A stretch of 64,000 nucleotides of DNA from Mesotaenium endlicherianum (taxonomy: Eukaryota > Streptophyta > Zygnematophyceae > Zygnematales > Mesotaeniaceae), in assembly GCA_009602735.1 (NCBI GenBank), contig WELA01009122.1:137245-201244 (forward strand), written 5' to 3'. The translations under genes were made by a program, and so were the position numbers. Within the stretch, counting starts at the first letter, position 1, and every line of letters begins with the position of its first letter. Below are positions 10,620-22,358 of the stretch, one piece after another. Below the pieces are notes generated by a model that made no database searches, was not told the DNA's origin, and saw only the letters and a program-made list of their open reading frames with translations.

Positions 10620-12173
10620 CTGGACCTTCTTCTCCTGGTGGATGGCCTCCTGAACTCTAGGGGCTCGGACTAGGGTGGACCCAGGGGTGAACGCAGCAGC
10701 TGGGCAGTGCTCTCTTGCACTGTTTGCAAGTTTATGGAGATAGCTCTTTCCTGTGCAGCTCTGAAGCTGACAGGTACATACACTGGCATGCCAGAGGGGT
10801 GCTGCATGACATGGAATAGGGGCACATGTCCTCTGTGTAAAGGGGATGCTGGCTACCCTCTGGCTGCCTTCTTAGCAGCCCTCCTGTCTGCGCTGTCTGA
10901 CTGAGTCTCTTTCCCTGGGGTGGGACTCCTCCTGCTGAAATTGCCCACCCATTGGAGATTTGGATCTCTTGGTGGGCTAAGGTCGGACTCCTCCTCCTCG
11001 TCGTCCTCCTCTCCATCGTCCGCTTCTTCCTCTTCCTCGTCCTCTTGTTCCTCTGAAACCTCTGGAGTTTCTCGAGTCATTTCTTCCAGCCGCTCCCAAG
11101 AAAAGGAGTATCCCACTGACCTCCCCCTTTTGGGTGCGGGTGGGGGCTGCTGGGTCCTAACTGCATATACAGGTTCTTCTCCCCTTGCTTACTTGCCCAT
11201 TTGGCATAAGCATGCTTTCCTTTGGACAAGGAATCCCTGGCCCTGGTCCTATCCTCCCGTGTCTCCGGGCTCATGCGGTCGCTGACCCCATCCAGTCTTG
11301 GGTCCCATGCTGCAATGTGAGGTGGCAGCACTATCTTCCCTTGCAAGTCTGCCAAGAAATCATCTTCCTCGGCCCTGTCATTGTGTTGGTCCTTGATGTT
11401 GATAGTCATCTAGCACCAGTTCGTAGGCTATAGAAAGAAAGCAAGGTGCGCTCTCTTCAGGGTGCAGGGATACCAATGCCCCGAGAAATCCAACTGACTG
11501 GTCTCTCTGGCTAAGAACTCCCAGCTTCTTCTCTCCACCTCGTTGTACATGGCATTGAAGTGGTTGTGGGCAATGGAGCTATTTGGTTGCATAGGAATCA
11601 CCTAATGACCCTGTCGGTGCCCCAGATGCCCGATATTGGCACAGCTTCAGACTCGTTCGTTTGGGCCAGTACTTTGGCCTCTCGGGTAGTATACCCCACC
11701 ATCCTGGTATGGTCATGGTACCGTAGCAACCTTGTGCTAAACTCTGTGTAATTGTCAAATTTTCTGGACGTCTCCCCCTCCCGTTGCAGTATGTCCCTCT
11801 GCAACTCGCTTCGACTTCTCTAGGCATACTTGAAGTTTTCCTCCAGAAGGTCAAAGCCCTTGCCCATTACCGTGAAGCGGAAACTTTTAATTCTCCTTTG
11901 TTCCTCCTCAGCCTGCTGTTTTCGCCTCTCCTCGGCCAACCTTTGCTCCTCTGCCTTCTTGGCTTCCTCTGCAGCCTTTTTGTCCCGCTCCTTCTGTCTC
12001 AGCCTGGCCGATTCCTCCTCCTCCTTTGTCTTCTGAGCCTCTCGCTGCAGTCAAAGTCGCTCTGATTCTCGCGACAAGATGGAGGATGATTCGATGTCGC
12101 CATGGAACTCCTTGTACTCAGCCTGTGCCTCCTCGGCCCTTCTTTTCCTTTTGAGTTCCGACTTCTGAGTCAT
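10620..12173 (-). pseudogene. Third ORF of chromovirus B1 (coiled coil, acidic tail)
   Basis: Lies downstream of pol on the minus strand. It begins MTQKSELKRKRRAEEA directly after a CAG|GATG acceptor-like context at 12171-12178. A long charged coiled-coil stretch follows (KEEEESARLRQKERDKKAAE and similar), then a conserved block (FRFTVMGKGFD, and TRMVGYTTREAKVLAQ) shared with B2. Near 11114-10985 there is a strongly acidic Glu/Asp run followed by LSPPRDPNLQWVGNFS. I recognise no membrane segment or env signature, so calling it an envelope gene would be unsupported. Its place is where env-like or accessory ORFs sit in other Ty3/gypsy elements. Broken copy; function unknown. Confidence 0.6.
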
Positions 12174-13122
12174 CCTGCTGAATCATAAACACAATGAGGT
12201 CAGTGTAATCATGGAATTATGCACGATCGTGGAGGAAGGCAAGACCGTAGCAATGAGCGTTATCAAGTATGTACTACCTGGTGTAACTGAACTCAAAGTG
12301 GGAGAGTGCTAGAGTGAGGAGTGAGTGTGAGTGCAGTTTGAGCTTGAAAAATGATTATATACAGGAAATTCGACTCTGTCCCGAGGTGTTAGCCTGCTCC
12401 CTCCAACTTAGCGTTCGGGGGTGGGTTGCCTGTCAAGCTGCTACTTCCTATCACTTCTTGTCAGGCTGTCACTAACTGGCCCATTCCTGCAAAATAACTG
12501 TCACTTACTTCCTGTCACCTCCTGTCAATCTGTTACTAACGGGCCTTTTCTCGCACACAAACTATCACTTTCTGGACTAACTGTCACTTTTTGGCACATT
12601 TCCCCTCCAACTTGAAGGGAGACAGGACCTCTTGTCACCTTCCCATGTCAACTGAAATGACAGTTAGGAGGGTGCTCCCGCCGCCCGAAGGTGGAACCGT
12701 TTTAACGCCCCTTTGGCATTGGTCAGCTGGTCTATGAATTCCCATGTGTCCCCAGGGGCATCGTAACCCTTCCATCGAACTAGATATTTCATAACATATT
12801 TAGATGATCAACGCACAGACCGAGCGTCTAAAATCTAAAGTCGACTTCATATTCCTCAGGGTCATCGTCTCTGACAAGGGGGACCGGTTTCGACTGGACA
12901 GGTAACCGACCTGTGAATAGTGTGTCACCTTTTATGTAAGGCTCCAGGAAGGAAACATTAAAGACTGGGTGCTCCTTGTAGTCCGCTGACATGTTCAATT
13001 TGTATGCATTCTGACCGACTCGACGGATCAACGAGTAAGGACCGACCTAGACTGGACCTAGCTTTTTCTTGACCACTCCAGGCAGGTACAGGTGTTGAGA
13101 ATGCAGTTTGACCAAATCGCCC

Positions 13123-13815
13123 TTAGAATTTGTTTCCCTCAGGATCGTAGTCCTGGGGAGGTTTTGGCTTAGGCCTACTAGGCCCTTTGCCACTACCACC
13201 AGTGGTTTGAGAACCCAGTTGGTCTCTGTCACGCAGCAAAGACATTATGATTCTTTTGTCCTCCTGTTGGGCTTGATACATGCTCGCCATGTGCAATTGC
13301 ATTTGCACAAATAATGCTCCTAAATCTACACTCCGACGTGGAAATCTAGCAAATGCAGCAGCAGCAGCAGTGGCATTCACTCGTTGAGTAGTGTCCTCAA
13401 CAGTCCCTCTCGCTCCTGCAGCAGCAATTCCTGCCGCATTCAGCCGGTCACGAATTCGACCTAGAGGCACATTGAGTTGTACAGCAGGAGGTGGGTTAAG
13501 AACATTGGTCCTTGCTGCCATAATTTCTTCGACAGTACGCTCGTTTGCTCGCTGTCCTTCCCTCCTTTTTGCATCTTCAGCAGCTTTTGCTAATCGTTTG
13601 GCTTCTAATCTGACTCTCTCCTCCTTAGCCTGCTGTGCTGCGACTGCGGCAGTAGCAGCTGCCTCATCTGCAGCCTCTCTAGCTGCAGTATCTGCCACCG
13701 CTTCAAAATAGGTACGGGTTCCCGCTACATGGCTTTCAACTTGGTTTTTTACATTCTCGTTATCCTGGTTCTCCATGTCTTGAGAGTTGCTAGTTTGAGA
13801 TCTTGTTCTTCCCAT
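13123..13815 (-). pseudogene. gag N-terminal region of chromovirus B1
   Basis: Minus-strand frame starting [20 protein letters not shown], plainly homologous to the gag start of B2 (32543), with the same Ala/Glu-rich helical stretch ([13 protein letters not shown]), the [20 protein letters not shown] block and [12 protein letters not shown]. It starts just after the PBS and LTR. Only this part of gag is represented in the fossil. Confidence 0.8.
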
Positions 13816-13828
13816 TCAAAGAAGACTG

Positions 13829-13848
13829 TGATAACTGCTCCGATACCA
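13829..13848 (-). promoter_or_regulatory. Primer-binding site of B1
   Basis: Minus strand reads TGGTATCGGAGCAGTTATC directly inside the LTR end, one base from its terminus. This is the initiator-Met-tRNA-type PBS common in plant LTR elements (TGGTATCnGAGC), and it is identical to the B2 PBS. Confidence 0.8.
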
Positions 13849-13849
13849 C

Positions 13850-14568
13850 TAAAAGGAATCGACTTACCAAATAGGCGATCAACAATAAATGAAGATCTTT
13901 ATATCAGCAAGTAACCTTTATGGTATTTTTTGTTAATCAACTAAACAGCAAAAGACAACACACTAGCAGTGGACAATACTCGTAAGTCAAATGCAGGTAC
14001 ACTAGCATCAATAATGCAATCAGTAAACTCATACATAAGCAAGGCTAGAAGACAGTGCAAATCAATGGCTTCTCGTCTTGGATTCACATATCTCTCAATA
14101 AGCTGTACAAGAGAGTTGACCTCGTTTCCGAATGCCGAACTCGAGAGCAATACCTAGCATATGTACATGGAATGAGTTTATTGTTCAGCGGCAAGTGCGA
14201 TGACACAGCCTACCCGAGAGTTAACCACGTCGGTAGGACCTCGGTTAACCAAATCCACCGTCATCTCCCATCATCCCGAATCGCCATCCATCCTAAAGAT
14301 ATCATCTGGCCATTCATCTAGCATACCACACTTAGATGCATATCTAGGCAGTTCGCTGCTACCGGGTACAGAAGTCAGCTGGCTGTCAAAGAAAGTGTCA
14401 GCAAGCTGACCTATGTTGACCTCAGCCTGCTGCTCTCGGCTGAGTCATTATACTGATTATTATTTAAAGTCCAGCAAATTAAATATAAACTAAAGTGTAG
14501 CAGACTGAACATAATTAAATATTCTATTTAAATGAATATTATATCTTCCAATATACTGATTCATTACA
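13850..14568 (-). repeat. LTR, family B (5' LTR of B1)
   Basis: About 719 bp, ending on the plus strand in tgattcattaca (14568). It matches other B LTRs along its whole length (55782-56462, 61083-61816, and 31736-32508 in the other orientation). It contains the conserved hairpin at about 14373-14409. Confidence 0.85.
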
Positions 14569-14947
14569 AGGGGAGTGAAGAGAGCTCCAGGTATGCATAT
14601 AGCTCTTGTTTTTGAAGAGGCGATGGTTGAGTCAGAGGAGGAGCAAGAGGTAGAAGAAGTTGGAGAGGAGTTGGAGGAGTCAAAATATTGTGCTATATTT
14701 TTTGTATCCCATGTTAGTAGTAGGTGTGCATGAAGGTCTCATGACATGAATGGCAAATGCATGCTCTTGAGTAGTGACATGTGCTCACCTTGTAGTAGAA
14801 GCTGTATATGTCATTAATGACTAATTTTGGCTCATCCTATTAGACTTCTAACGTGTAATTTGTAACAAAAAAATTAGTAATCGCACAATTGCTTTATCTC
14901 TCATTAACATTTGTATGACTTATTTCTAGTAGCTTTGTTCAGCATAT
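14569..14947 (+). other. Unassigned; short acidic reading frame, possible hAT tail
   Basis: One frame from 14573 reads GVKRAPGMHIALVFEEAMVE, then a Glu-rich run (SEEEQEVEEVGEELEES), then stops near 14730. DUF659 hAT transposases often end in such an acidic tail, and the N-terminal hAT part lies on the same strand just left of B1. It could therefore be the far end of the gene at 9440. The remainder to 14947 is AT-rich with nothing recognisable. Confidence 0.3.
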
Positions 14948-15419
14948 TGTCGTAAATCCTCTTCATTCATCTCTTCTTCTTATCGCACTTTCCTCTAATT
15001 TAGTCACGCAAATAACTTCTTCTCCCTTCAAGTCACACTGACTTAGCTGGTCACACAGAGAGCTTCCTTTAGTCACACAGGCAATGCCACACAGACCTGT
15101 AGCAGATCAAGCACTTAGCATAGATCTTCCACACACTCTTTCCTTGGAGACTCTTCTTTCTTACAAGCAAGAGTTCACTATACATCTTCTTTCACAACGC
15201 TATATTCACTTGGTAACTGCTCACCTACCTCACACTCATCGACACTTCACACCTGGTGTCCTACTGCCGTACACATCTACACAATAAACACAATGTCAAC
15301 ACATCGATGGTCCACCCACTTTGACTACAGAACAAGTCTACTCTGTGCATCGACACACACACATGCAAGAACACCGAACCGACACAAGCAAATAGAGTCA
15401 AGAGTGCTTATTTACAACC
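14948..15419 (-). repeat. Solo LTR, copia family
   Basis: About 472 bp matching the copia LTR at 53631-54105 end to end (tgtcgtaaatcctcttc ... gtgcttatttacaac). No copia internal sequence adjoins it on either side. I could not find a convincing target-site duplication. Confidence 0.75.
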
Positions 15420-15450
15420 CTCCCTCTCAGCTCCTACTCTATTTAGCTAC

Positions 15451-15800
15451 TGTAACGATCTGAGCTATTTTAGGCGTATTTAGGAATATTACGCTGATTA
15501 CGGTCAGTATTGACACACTCGACTTAAAAAAAGACGCTTAACGAGGACGTTAAGTTCTTTTAGGGGGGAGGTGTGTAACGATTTGAGCTATTTTAGGCGT
15601 ATTTAGGAATATTCTCTTGATTACCTACAATACGTTACGCTATTTATCAATATATTGTTGATAAATGATTGCATCTTGATAAATTATTTGCCACACGTGT
15701 GTGCCGACTAATTGATGGTCGACTAGCGAAACGACCAAGATGCTAATGCAAAAAACGTCGTAAAGTAATTCGACTACTTTGCAATAGACATAATTAATGT
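15451..15800 (+). mobile_element. Fragment of gypsy family C (3' internal end and LTR start)
   Basis: 15451-15490 copies the first 40 bases of a C LTR (tgtaacgatctgagctattt). 15491-15573 matches the 3' end of C internal DNA, including the polypurine tract ttttaggggggagg. 15574 to about 15800 is the start of a C LTR again, then similarity stops where element A begins. Broken scrap, plus orientation, like C1 and C2. Confidence 0.7.
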
Positions 15801-16640
15801 CATCATTATTGAGTCGGGGTTGCCGTACGAAACCAAGCTCCACATGTGTGAACCATCAACCTAGGAAGACCAACTTGCGTTGACTTTACGCATCCACATG
15901 TTGACCTTTTCTAAATTTCCAAGTCACCAAAGTGTAGCGCGTCGAAGCATCTTTCGAATGGCACCGGTTTCGCGTCGTTTGGTCAAATATCGAGCGCGAT
16001 AGGCGCAATCTAGTCCGCACCCCTTTCGGCCCCTAGCGGACACACACCAAATGGCCAACTTGTGACTCAATGTGCCCAAAGGTGACATTGTTGACCATTC
16101 TTGACCCCAAGGACCTTCAGCTTACTGCGGACAAATCCGCGAGCCCCTTAGCCTATATGAGTCCTGCATTTCCATAGTATAGGTGCATCATTGAGGCTAT
16201 AACTTGGTGACTGCATCACCGACTTCTAGAGGAAGCTTCCTCAAGTTTCATTTTTACTTTTGAGGCGTTATCTAGGTAGAATCATCCATGGTAAGCTCCA
16301 CCAATGAGAGACACATAGCATATTTTACGTGCTTTGCTTTGATTGGTTTGAGTTATGACTAGCCTATAGGAGTGCCAGTACATGCCTTGTACACGTCAGT
16401 GGACATAGGAGAACCTCCTAGAGTGAGTACATGCATCGGATCCGCCGCATACGAGGCTAGGTTTCCAGGAGTATAAGTAACAGAGATGTCCCTAGAGGAA
16501 CATCTTTTTAGAAGCCCCATTATGCCAACTGTATGTCACAGAGATTATCAGTAAAGCTTACACTTTTATCTCTTGTGTTTTCAGGACCACTTAGTCTCTC
16601 TCTTGTGAAGAGCAAGCCCTCCTGGCTTCCAATCACTTGA
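15801..16640 (+). repeat. 5' LTR-like / leader region of element A
   Basis: Non-coding DNA directly upstream of gag with a TATA-like box (agcctatatgagtcc, about 16151-16165) and a possible LTR end near 16650, followed by tggtgagcaaag as a weak PBS candidate. No matching copy exists in the window, because only the first ~130 bases of the 3' terminal region survive at the far end. The LTR call is inferred from position. Confidence 0.4.
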
Positions 16641-16851
16641 AGAACTTCACAAGTGGTGAGCAAAGTCAGAGCTTAAACCCTGCCATAGGACTACTCTTGA
16701 AGATCATGATGTCTAGTGATCTTTTGAGCCGGACTTCATTAGTTGTTTTTCCTCCAAATTACAGTCTTGAGGTGCTCACTCTGGAGAGTACACACTCCCT
16801 TACTTCTAAAAAGATCTCTCTTTGCCTGCAAGCAATTAGAATCTTCAGCGT

Positions 16852-17960
16852 ATGCCTACCCGTAGTGGGCTTTCTTACCAGCCTTACTACAAAGGGGTTA
16901 GTGGAGAAGACTCAGACTCCAATCTCAGTACTGTCATTGAACCCTCTAAAGGGGAGCAGCCAGCACTCGTACTTCCTGTGATTGTCCCTGAGCCAACTTG
17001 CCAGTGGGCTCACCACAACTCCTGGTATCCCATGGCAGGTGACCAAGAGGTCAAGGCTGACAGGTCCTCCCTCTTTCGCTTCAGCGACAGACCAAGAACC
17101 TGTGATCTGAACGACGCAATCTCAGAGTTCGAGGCTGAGTTCGTGACCGCAAGGCTGAAGACCCCGCGCTCACTAAGCGTGACGTGTTCTATACGCTCAT
17201 GCGCTATCTCCTCTACAAGGCCCGTGACACCTTCCGCAAGAAGGGTGACGAGATCTACGCACGCACAGAGCTTGTGGGGGAACCCCCAGTGGAGATCCCC
17301 CTCGCAGATCCGGTCAAGGCCTTCTAGGACGTCCTCCAAAAGGAGTTCCAGGCCGCGACCAAAGAGAAGATGTACGAGCTGCACCACTTCTTTTGCCGCA
17401 AGAACAAGGCGATTTGCATGATGTACAGTCGCTTGACCCACCTTTGCCGAGACATCGGCACTGTCACCGTCCATGAGGCAGCAGAGATCTTCTTGCATGC
17501 CGTGGAGCCACGATTGAGAAAGAGGGCCATGGCCCCCCTCATCTATCAACATTGCTCCGAGTACTCACTGGAGGACGCTTACCTCTCAGTTGAGAAGCAG
17601 AGCTTGGCTGCCGCACGAAGCAACATTAGCGACCGTGTGGGCCTCGCATCTACAGGCGTACGCCAGGAGTCCTTGGGGCTGCCATCTTCCACAACGCGCC
17701 CAGCTCCGGCTTGCCAGCCCAAGCAGCAGCAGCAGCCCCAGCGCTCTCAGCTGCCCCAGCCGGCTCAGCAGCGCGAAACTACGCGTGGCCGCATTTCCAT
17801 GGCCGCCACAACGAGTGACCCCTGTTGGTCCTGCGAAAAGTCGGGCCACTCTCGCCAGAACTGCACAATCGCGCAAAATGGCAAGCCCGGCAACTGTACC
17901 TATTGTGGCTAGGCCGGTCACCTGCGGATCGTATGCCTGCAGAAAAAGCGCGACGTCGAG
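16852..17960 (+). pseudogene. gag of element A, two zinc knuckles
   Basis: Starts MPTRSGLSYQPYYKGVSGED. A helical capsid-like region follows (KEKMYELHHFFCRKNKAIC, YSRLTHLCRDIGTVTVHEAA, EPRLRKRAMAPL), then a Gln/Pro-rich spacer and two CCHC-type knuckles: CWSCEKSGHSRQNC at about 17822-17863 and a second CTYCG...AGHLRIVC at about 17898-17935. The role would be particle and RNA-binding protein of the retroelement. Broken copy. Confidence 0.75.
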
Positions 17961-17970
17961 AACGGACGCG

Positions 17971-20900
17971 CTTGTGACGGCCCCGCGCCGTTAGCAACAG
18001 GACAGCGAGGCATGCGTAACCCTCGCACGGGTGGACGTCCCTCAATGACGGCAGCCACGGCCACCATGGACAATGCGCTGACCCCCGGAGCCAACTATTG
18101 CAGCTTTGATGATGTCAGCGACGCCCTCATAGAGGCCAACGCGGAGATCGCCAGACTCCGTGGCCTAGTCGCCGTCGACAATTACGACGCGTGCGGAGCC
18201 CTCTTCGCACGCGGCCCAACGATTGACGCTCCAGCTCAGGCAGCTGGCGTTTGCGCAGCCTCTGCACACATTTGCAGCGCCGACATGGGGCAGCCCCAGA
18301 GGCTGTCACCTGGCGCCACAGCGACGCTGCAGCCCCGCACACGCTCGCCCTTCGACGGAGCTCTTGCGGCCAACGCTGCAGACGTGTGTGTAGATGCTCC
18401 TGCCAGCTCTGTGCACGTCGCACTGACAATTTCCAGCAGCTGCGGCTTCCTCCCTCACAGGCTGCCAAATGGCTGGCCGCAAGCCTGCGCGGACTCGCCA
18501 CCCCGCGCCGCAGGCACGCCTCTCGACGAATAGTCACTCCCGCGAGTGCAACCAAAGCAGGCTTCTGCAGCACCTCTGGCCTGCGTTGTCCTGCTGACGC
18601 CAGCAGGGCTATCTGCAGCCGGCGCAGCGACGGCTCGCGCGACAAGACGGACCTGCCAGCCGGCTAGTACGACTGCAATGCCCCTCGCTGTACATGTCGT
18701 CCGCCCATGCGCAGACCTGCGCACCGACCAGCAACTTCCCAACGTCCACCCCCTGCTGGCTGCCGCAGGCAGCAGGTTCCAGCAGGTGTTGCCACGTGTC
18801 GCGTGCGCGGTTGGCGAGACAATGCTTGACGGCAGCTACACGTCTGCACATGCCCGCACGTGTCCGCTCACGCTGCGCACCGCACTGCGAGGCTCGCTAA
18901 GTCGCGAGCCACGCGACCACCTCACGCCAGTCACGTCAGCAGCTGCGCACAGCAGCTGCGCACACGTGCTGCCACTTGGCACGCGCACATAGCCCGGCCC
19001 AGCCAACACGGATCTGACTTCCGTGACCGTCATCCTCAATCAAGAGGGGGCATCCCGGACTGCGCTTTGTAGTCGGACCGCCGTTTGGAGCGTCGACGGC
19101 ACGCACACGGCTGCGCACAGCCAGGGCTTAAACCCTGGCTGTGCAAAAAACCCTCAGGCCAGCGTGGTGAGGGTCCCGGCGAGCGCACGCGCCACCTGGA
19201 GGGCGCCACGTACCTTGCTTGGGGTAGCTAATACCAACACCGGCACCAGCCGGGAGACCCAACCTGGCAGGCCCAGGGGCGACCCCGAGGCGCCACTTGT
19301 CAGTCTGCCAGCAGCCAAGCCTGCGACAGCTCCGGCGCCCGCGCCAGCAGCCAAAGGGCCTGCGCTCAAAGCTGCGCTGGCTTCTGCAGCCGCTCCTGCG
19401 GAGGCGCCAGCGCCCGCCGAGGCGCCAGTTGCAGGAGGATCAGAGTCAACGCTACTCGCGGCACCAGTGCTAAGTGGGCCACTGCCACTTGGCGGCCTTC
19501 CGTTTGCCGAGGCGGCGCCAGCTCTGACAGCTGCGCCAGCAGTCCTGGCACTTGCGCCAGCAGCTGCGCAGGCATGCCCAGGAGCGGCCGCACTAGCTCC
19601 CGCTACCCCTGCGGCGTCAGCAACAAGAGCGCCAGCCCACAAGACACCTGTCACACCAGCGCTGGGCTTGCCGGCGCCAGGCACGCCAGCGCCAAGCGTG
19701 CCAGCACCCGCGCCAGCAGCTGCAGCTGTTCCTGCAGCTGCGCCAGTGATGGCCGTTGCGTTTTTAGCTGCTGCGCACGCGCCTGCGCCTGCGTCTGAGG
19801 GTGCGCCGGCATCCGTCCACACGCCAGCGTTGGCAGCCNCTTGTGACGGCCCCGCGCCGTTAGCAACAGGACAGCGAGGCATGCGTAACCCTCGCACGGG
19901 TGGACGTCCCTCAATGACGGCAGCCACGGCCACCATGGACAATGCGCTGACCCCCGGAGCCAACTATTGCAGCTTTGATGATGTCAGCGACGCCCTCATA
20001 GAGGCCAACGCGGAGATCGCCAGACTCCGTGGCCTAGTCGCCGTCGACAATTACGACGCGTGCGGAGCCCTCTTCGCACGCGGCCCAACGATTGACGCTC
20101 CAGCTCAGGCAGCTGGCGTTTGCGCAGCCTCTGCACACATTTGCAGCGCCGACATGGGGCAGCCCCAGAGGCTGTCACCTGGCGCCACAGCGACGCTGCA
20201 GCCCCGCACACGCTCGCCCTTCGACGGAGCTCTTGCGGCCAACGCTGCAGACGTGTGTGTAGATGCTCCTGCCAGCTCTGTGCACGTCGCACTGACAATT
20301 TCCAGCAGCTGCGGCTTCCTCCCTCACAGGCTGCCAAATGGCTGGCCGCAAGCCTGCGCGGACTCGCCACCCCGCGCCGCAGGCACGCCTCTCGACGAAT
20401 AGTCACTCCCGCGAGTGCAACCAAAGCAGGCTTCTGCAGCACCTCTGGCCTGCGTTGTCCTGCTGACGCCAGCAGGGCTATCTGCAGCCGGCGCAGCGAC
20501 GGCTCGCGCGACAAGACGGACCTGCCAGCCGGCTAGTACGACTGCAATGCCCCTCGCTGTACATGTCGTCCGCCCATGCGCAGACCTGCGCACCGACCAG
20601 CAACTTCCCAACGTCCACCCCCTGCTGGCTGCCGCAGGCAGCAGGTTCCAGCAGGTGTTGCCACGTGTCGCGTGCGCGGTTGGCGAGACAATGCTTGACG
20701 GCAGCTACACGTCTGCACATGCCCGCACGTGTCCGCTCACGCTGCGCACCGCACTGCGAGGCTCGCTAAGTCGCGAGCCACGCGACCACCTCACGCCAGT
20801 CACGTCAGCAGCTGCGCACAGCAGCTGCGCACACGTGCTGCCACTTGGCACGCGCACATAGCCCGGCCCAGCCAACACGGATCTGACTTCCGTGACCGTC

Positions 20901-21708
20901 ATCCTCAATCAAGAGGGGGCATCCCGGACTGCGCTTTGTAGTCGGACCGCCGTTTGGAGCGTCGACGGCACGCACACGGCTGCGCACAGCCAGGGCTTAA
21001 ACCCTGGCTGTGCAAAAAACCCTCAGGCCAGCGTGGTGAGGGTCCCGGCGAGCGCACGCGCCACCTGGAGGGCGCCACGTACCTTGCTTGGGGTAGCTAA
21101 TACCAACACCGGCACCAGCCGGGAGACCCAACCTGGCAGGCCCAGGGGCGACCCCGAGGCGCCACTTGTCAGTCTGCCAGCAGCCAAGCCTGCGACAGCT
21201 CCGGCGCCCGCGCCAGCAGCCAAAGGGCCTGCGCTCAAAGCTGCGCTGGCTTCTGCAGCCGCTCCTGCGGAGGCGCCAGCGCCCGCCGAGGCGCCAGTTG
21301 CAGGAGGATCAGAGTCAACGCTACTCGCGGCACCAGTGCTAAGTGGGCCACTGCCACTTGGCGGCCTTCCGTTTGCCGAGGCGGCGCCAGCTCTGACAGC
21401 TGCGCCAGCAGTCCTGGCACTTGCGCCAGCAGCTGCGCAGGCATGCCCAGGAGCGGCCGCACTAGCTCCCGCTACCCCTGCGGCGTCAGCAACAAGAGCG
21501 CCAGCCCACAAGACACCTGTCACACCAGCGCTGGGCTTGCCGGCGCCAGGCACGCCAGCGCCAAGCGTGCCAGCACCCGCGCCAGCAGCTGCAGCTGTTC
21601 CTGCAGCTGCGCCAGTGATGGCCGTTGCGTTTTTAGCTGCTGCGCACGCGCCTGCGCCTGCGTCTGAGGGTGCGCCGGCATCCGTCCACACGCCAGCGTT
21701 GGCAGCCA
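17971..21708. repeat. 1869-bp tandem duplication with a single N at the junction
   Basis: 17971-19838 reappears at 19840-21707 with a constant offset of 1869 and no difference that I could see by eye. The only N in this part, at 19839, sits exactly between the two copies. Identical copies with a one-base gap placeholder suggest two overlapping contig ends that were not merged, more than a biological duplication. Confidence 0.85.
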
Positions 21709-22298
21709 CGCCAGCAGCTGCTACGTACGCGCCAGCAGCTGCTCCGGCATCGGCGGTTGCACCAGTGCACACGGCTGCGCCGGCAACAATTGTGCTCGCG
21801 CCAGGCGAGGCGTTTGCCGTCTCGCCAGCTCACGCAGCTGCGCCAATGCTAGCTGCGCCAGCTTGGGCAGCAGAGCCAGCGGCCACTACGCCTACGCCAG
21901 CAGCTGTCACTCCTATGCACGCAGCAGCGCCAAACTGCGTTCTGGCCTGCTGCACACGTACACGGCCGTTGGGCAGCCGCACGGCAGCGTGCATCGCAAG
22001 ACGCAAGCGCACACTCGTGGCGGCAACCGGGCGACCGGCAATGGCACAGAAGCGCAGTGGACCAGATCGGGGGCGCCGCACAGTGGAGGCGCCGCGCCTG
22101 CCCCGCTCCTTCCGCGTGCTGGAGACGCCTGCAGAGCCAGTTGCCCTCGCACTACGCGCACTCACCTCACCGATGACTACGGTGCACCTCAGCGTCGAAG
22201 TCATCTCGCTGGCGCTACACCGGATGCCAGCCGTCTCCTTTGCAGAGCTCGGCGTGTCGATGGACGCCACACGGCAGGCAACTCAGCGACTGCTTTAG
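19023..22298 (+). pseudogene. Ala/Pro-rich linker region of element A
   Basis: Long frames of Ala-Pro-rich low-complexity protein (PAAKPATAPAPAPAAKGP, PAPGTPAPSVPAPAPAA and similar), present twice because of the duplication at 17971-21707. They run into a less repetitive end (VHLSVEVISLALHRMPAVSF) shortly before the protease. No fold is recognised; it may be a flexible spacer between gag and protease. Antisense frames across it are mirror-image Ala/Gly shadows. Confidence 0.5.
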
Positions 22299-22358
22299 TC
22301 ACGCAAGGCCAACCAGCGCACCTCCGACAGCAGGCCAGCGTCAGACGCTGCGGCCGCG

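Larger units (their letters stand above)
10091..14568 (-). mobile_element. Ty3/gypsy chromovirus B1, reduced broken copy
   Basis: Minus-strand relative of the better-preserved B2 at 31736-38574. Present parts in element order: 5' LTR (14568-13850), primer-binding site (13848-13829), N-terminal gag, integrase C-terminal end with chromodomain linker ([16 protein letters not shown] and [12 protein letters not shown]), third ORF (12173 to about 10620), a polypurine-like tract and a partial 3' LTR (10452-10091). It is broken with several breaks and much less than full coding capacity. It sits between a hAT fragment and a possible hAT tail, so it may have inserted into that hAT gene. Confidence 0.85.

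Noticed and set aside
10620-12173. Calling the B third ORF an envelope gene
   Set aside because: No signal peptide, membrane segment or fusion motif is visible; only the position is env-like.
19154-21772. Long minus-strand Ala/Gly frames
   Set aside because: They are antisense shadows of the GC-rich Ala/Pro linker of element A and appear twice only because of the 1869-bp duplication.
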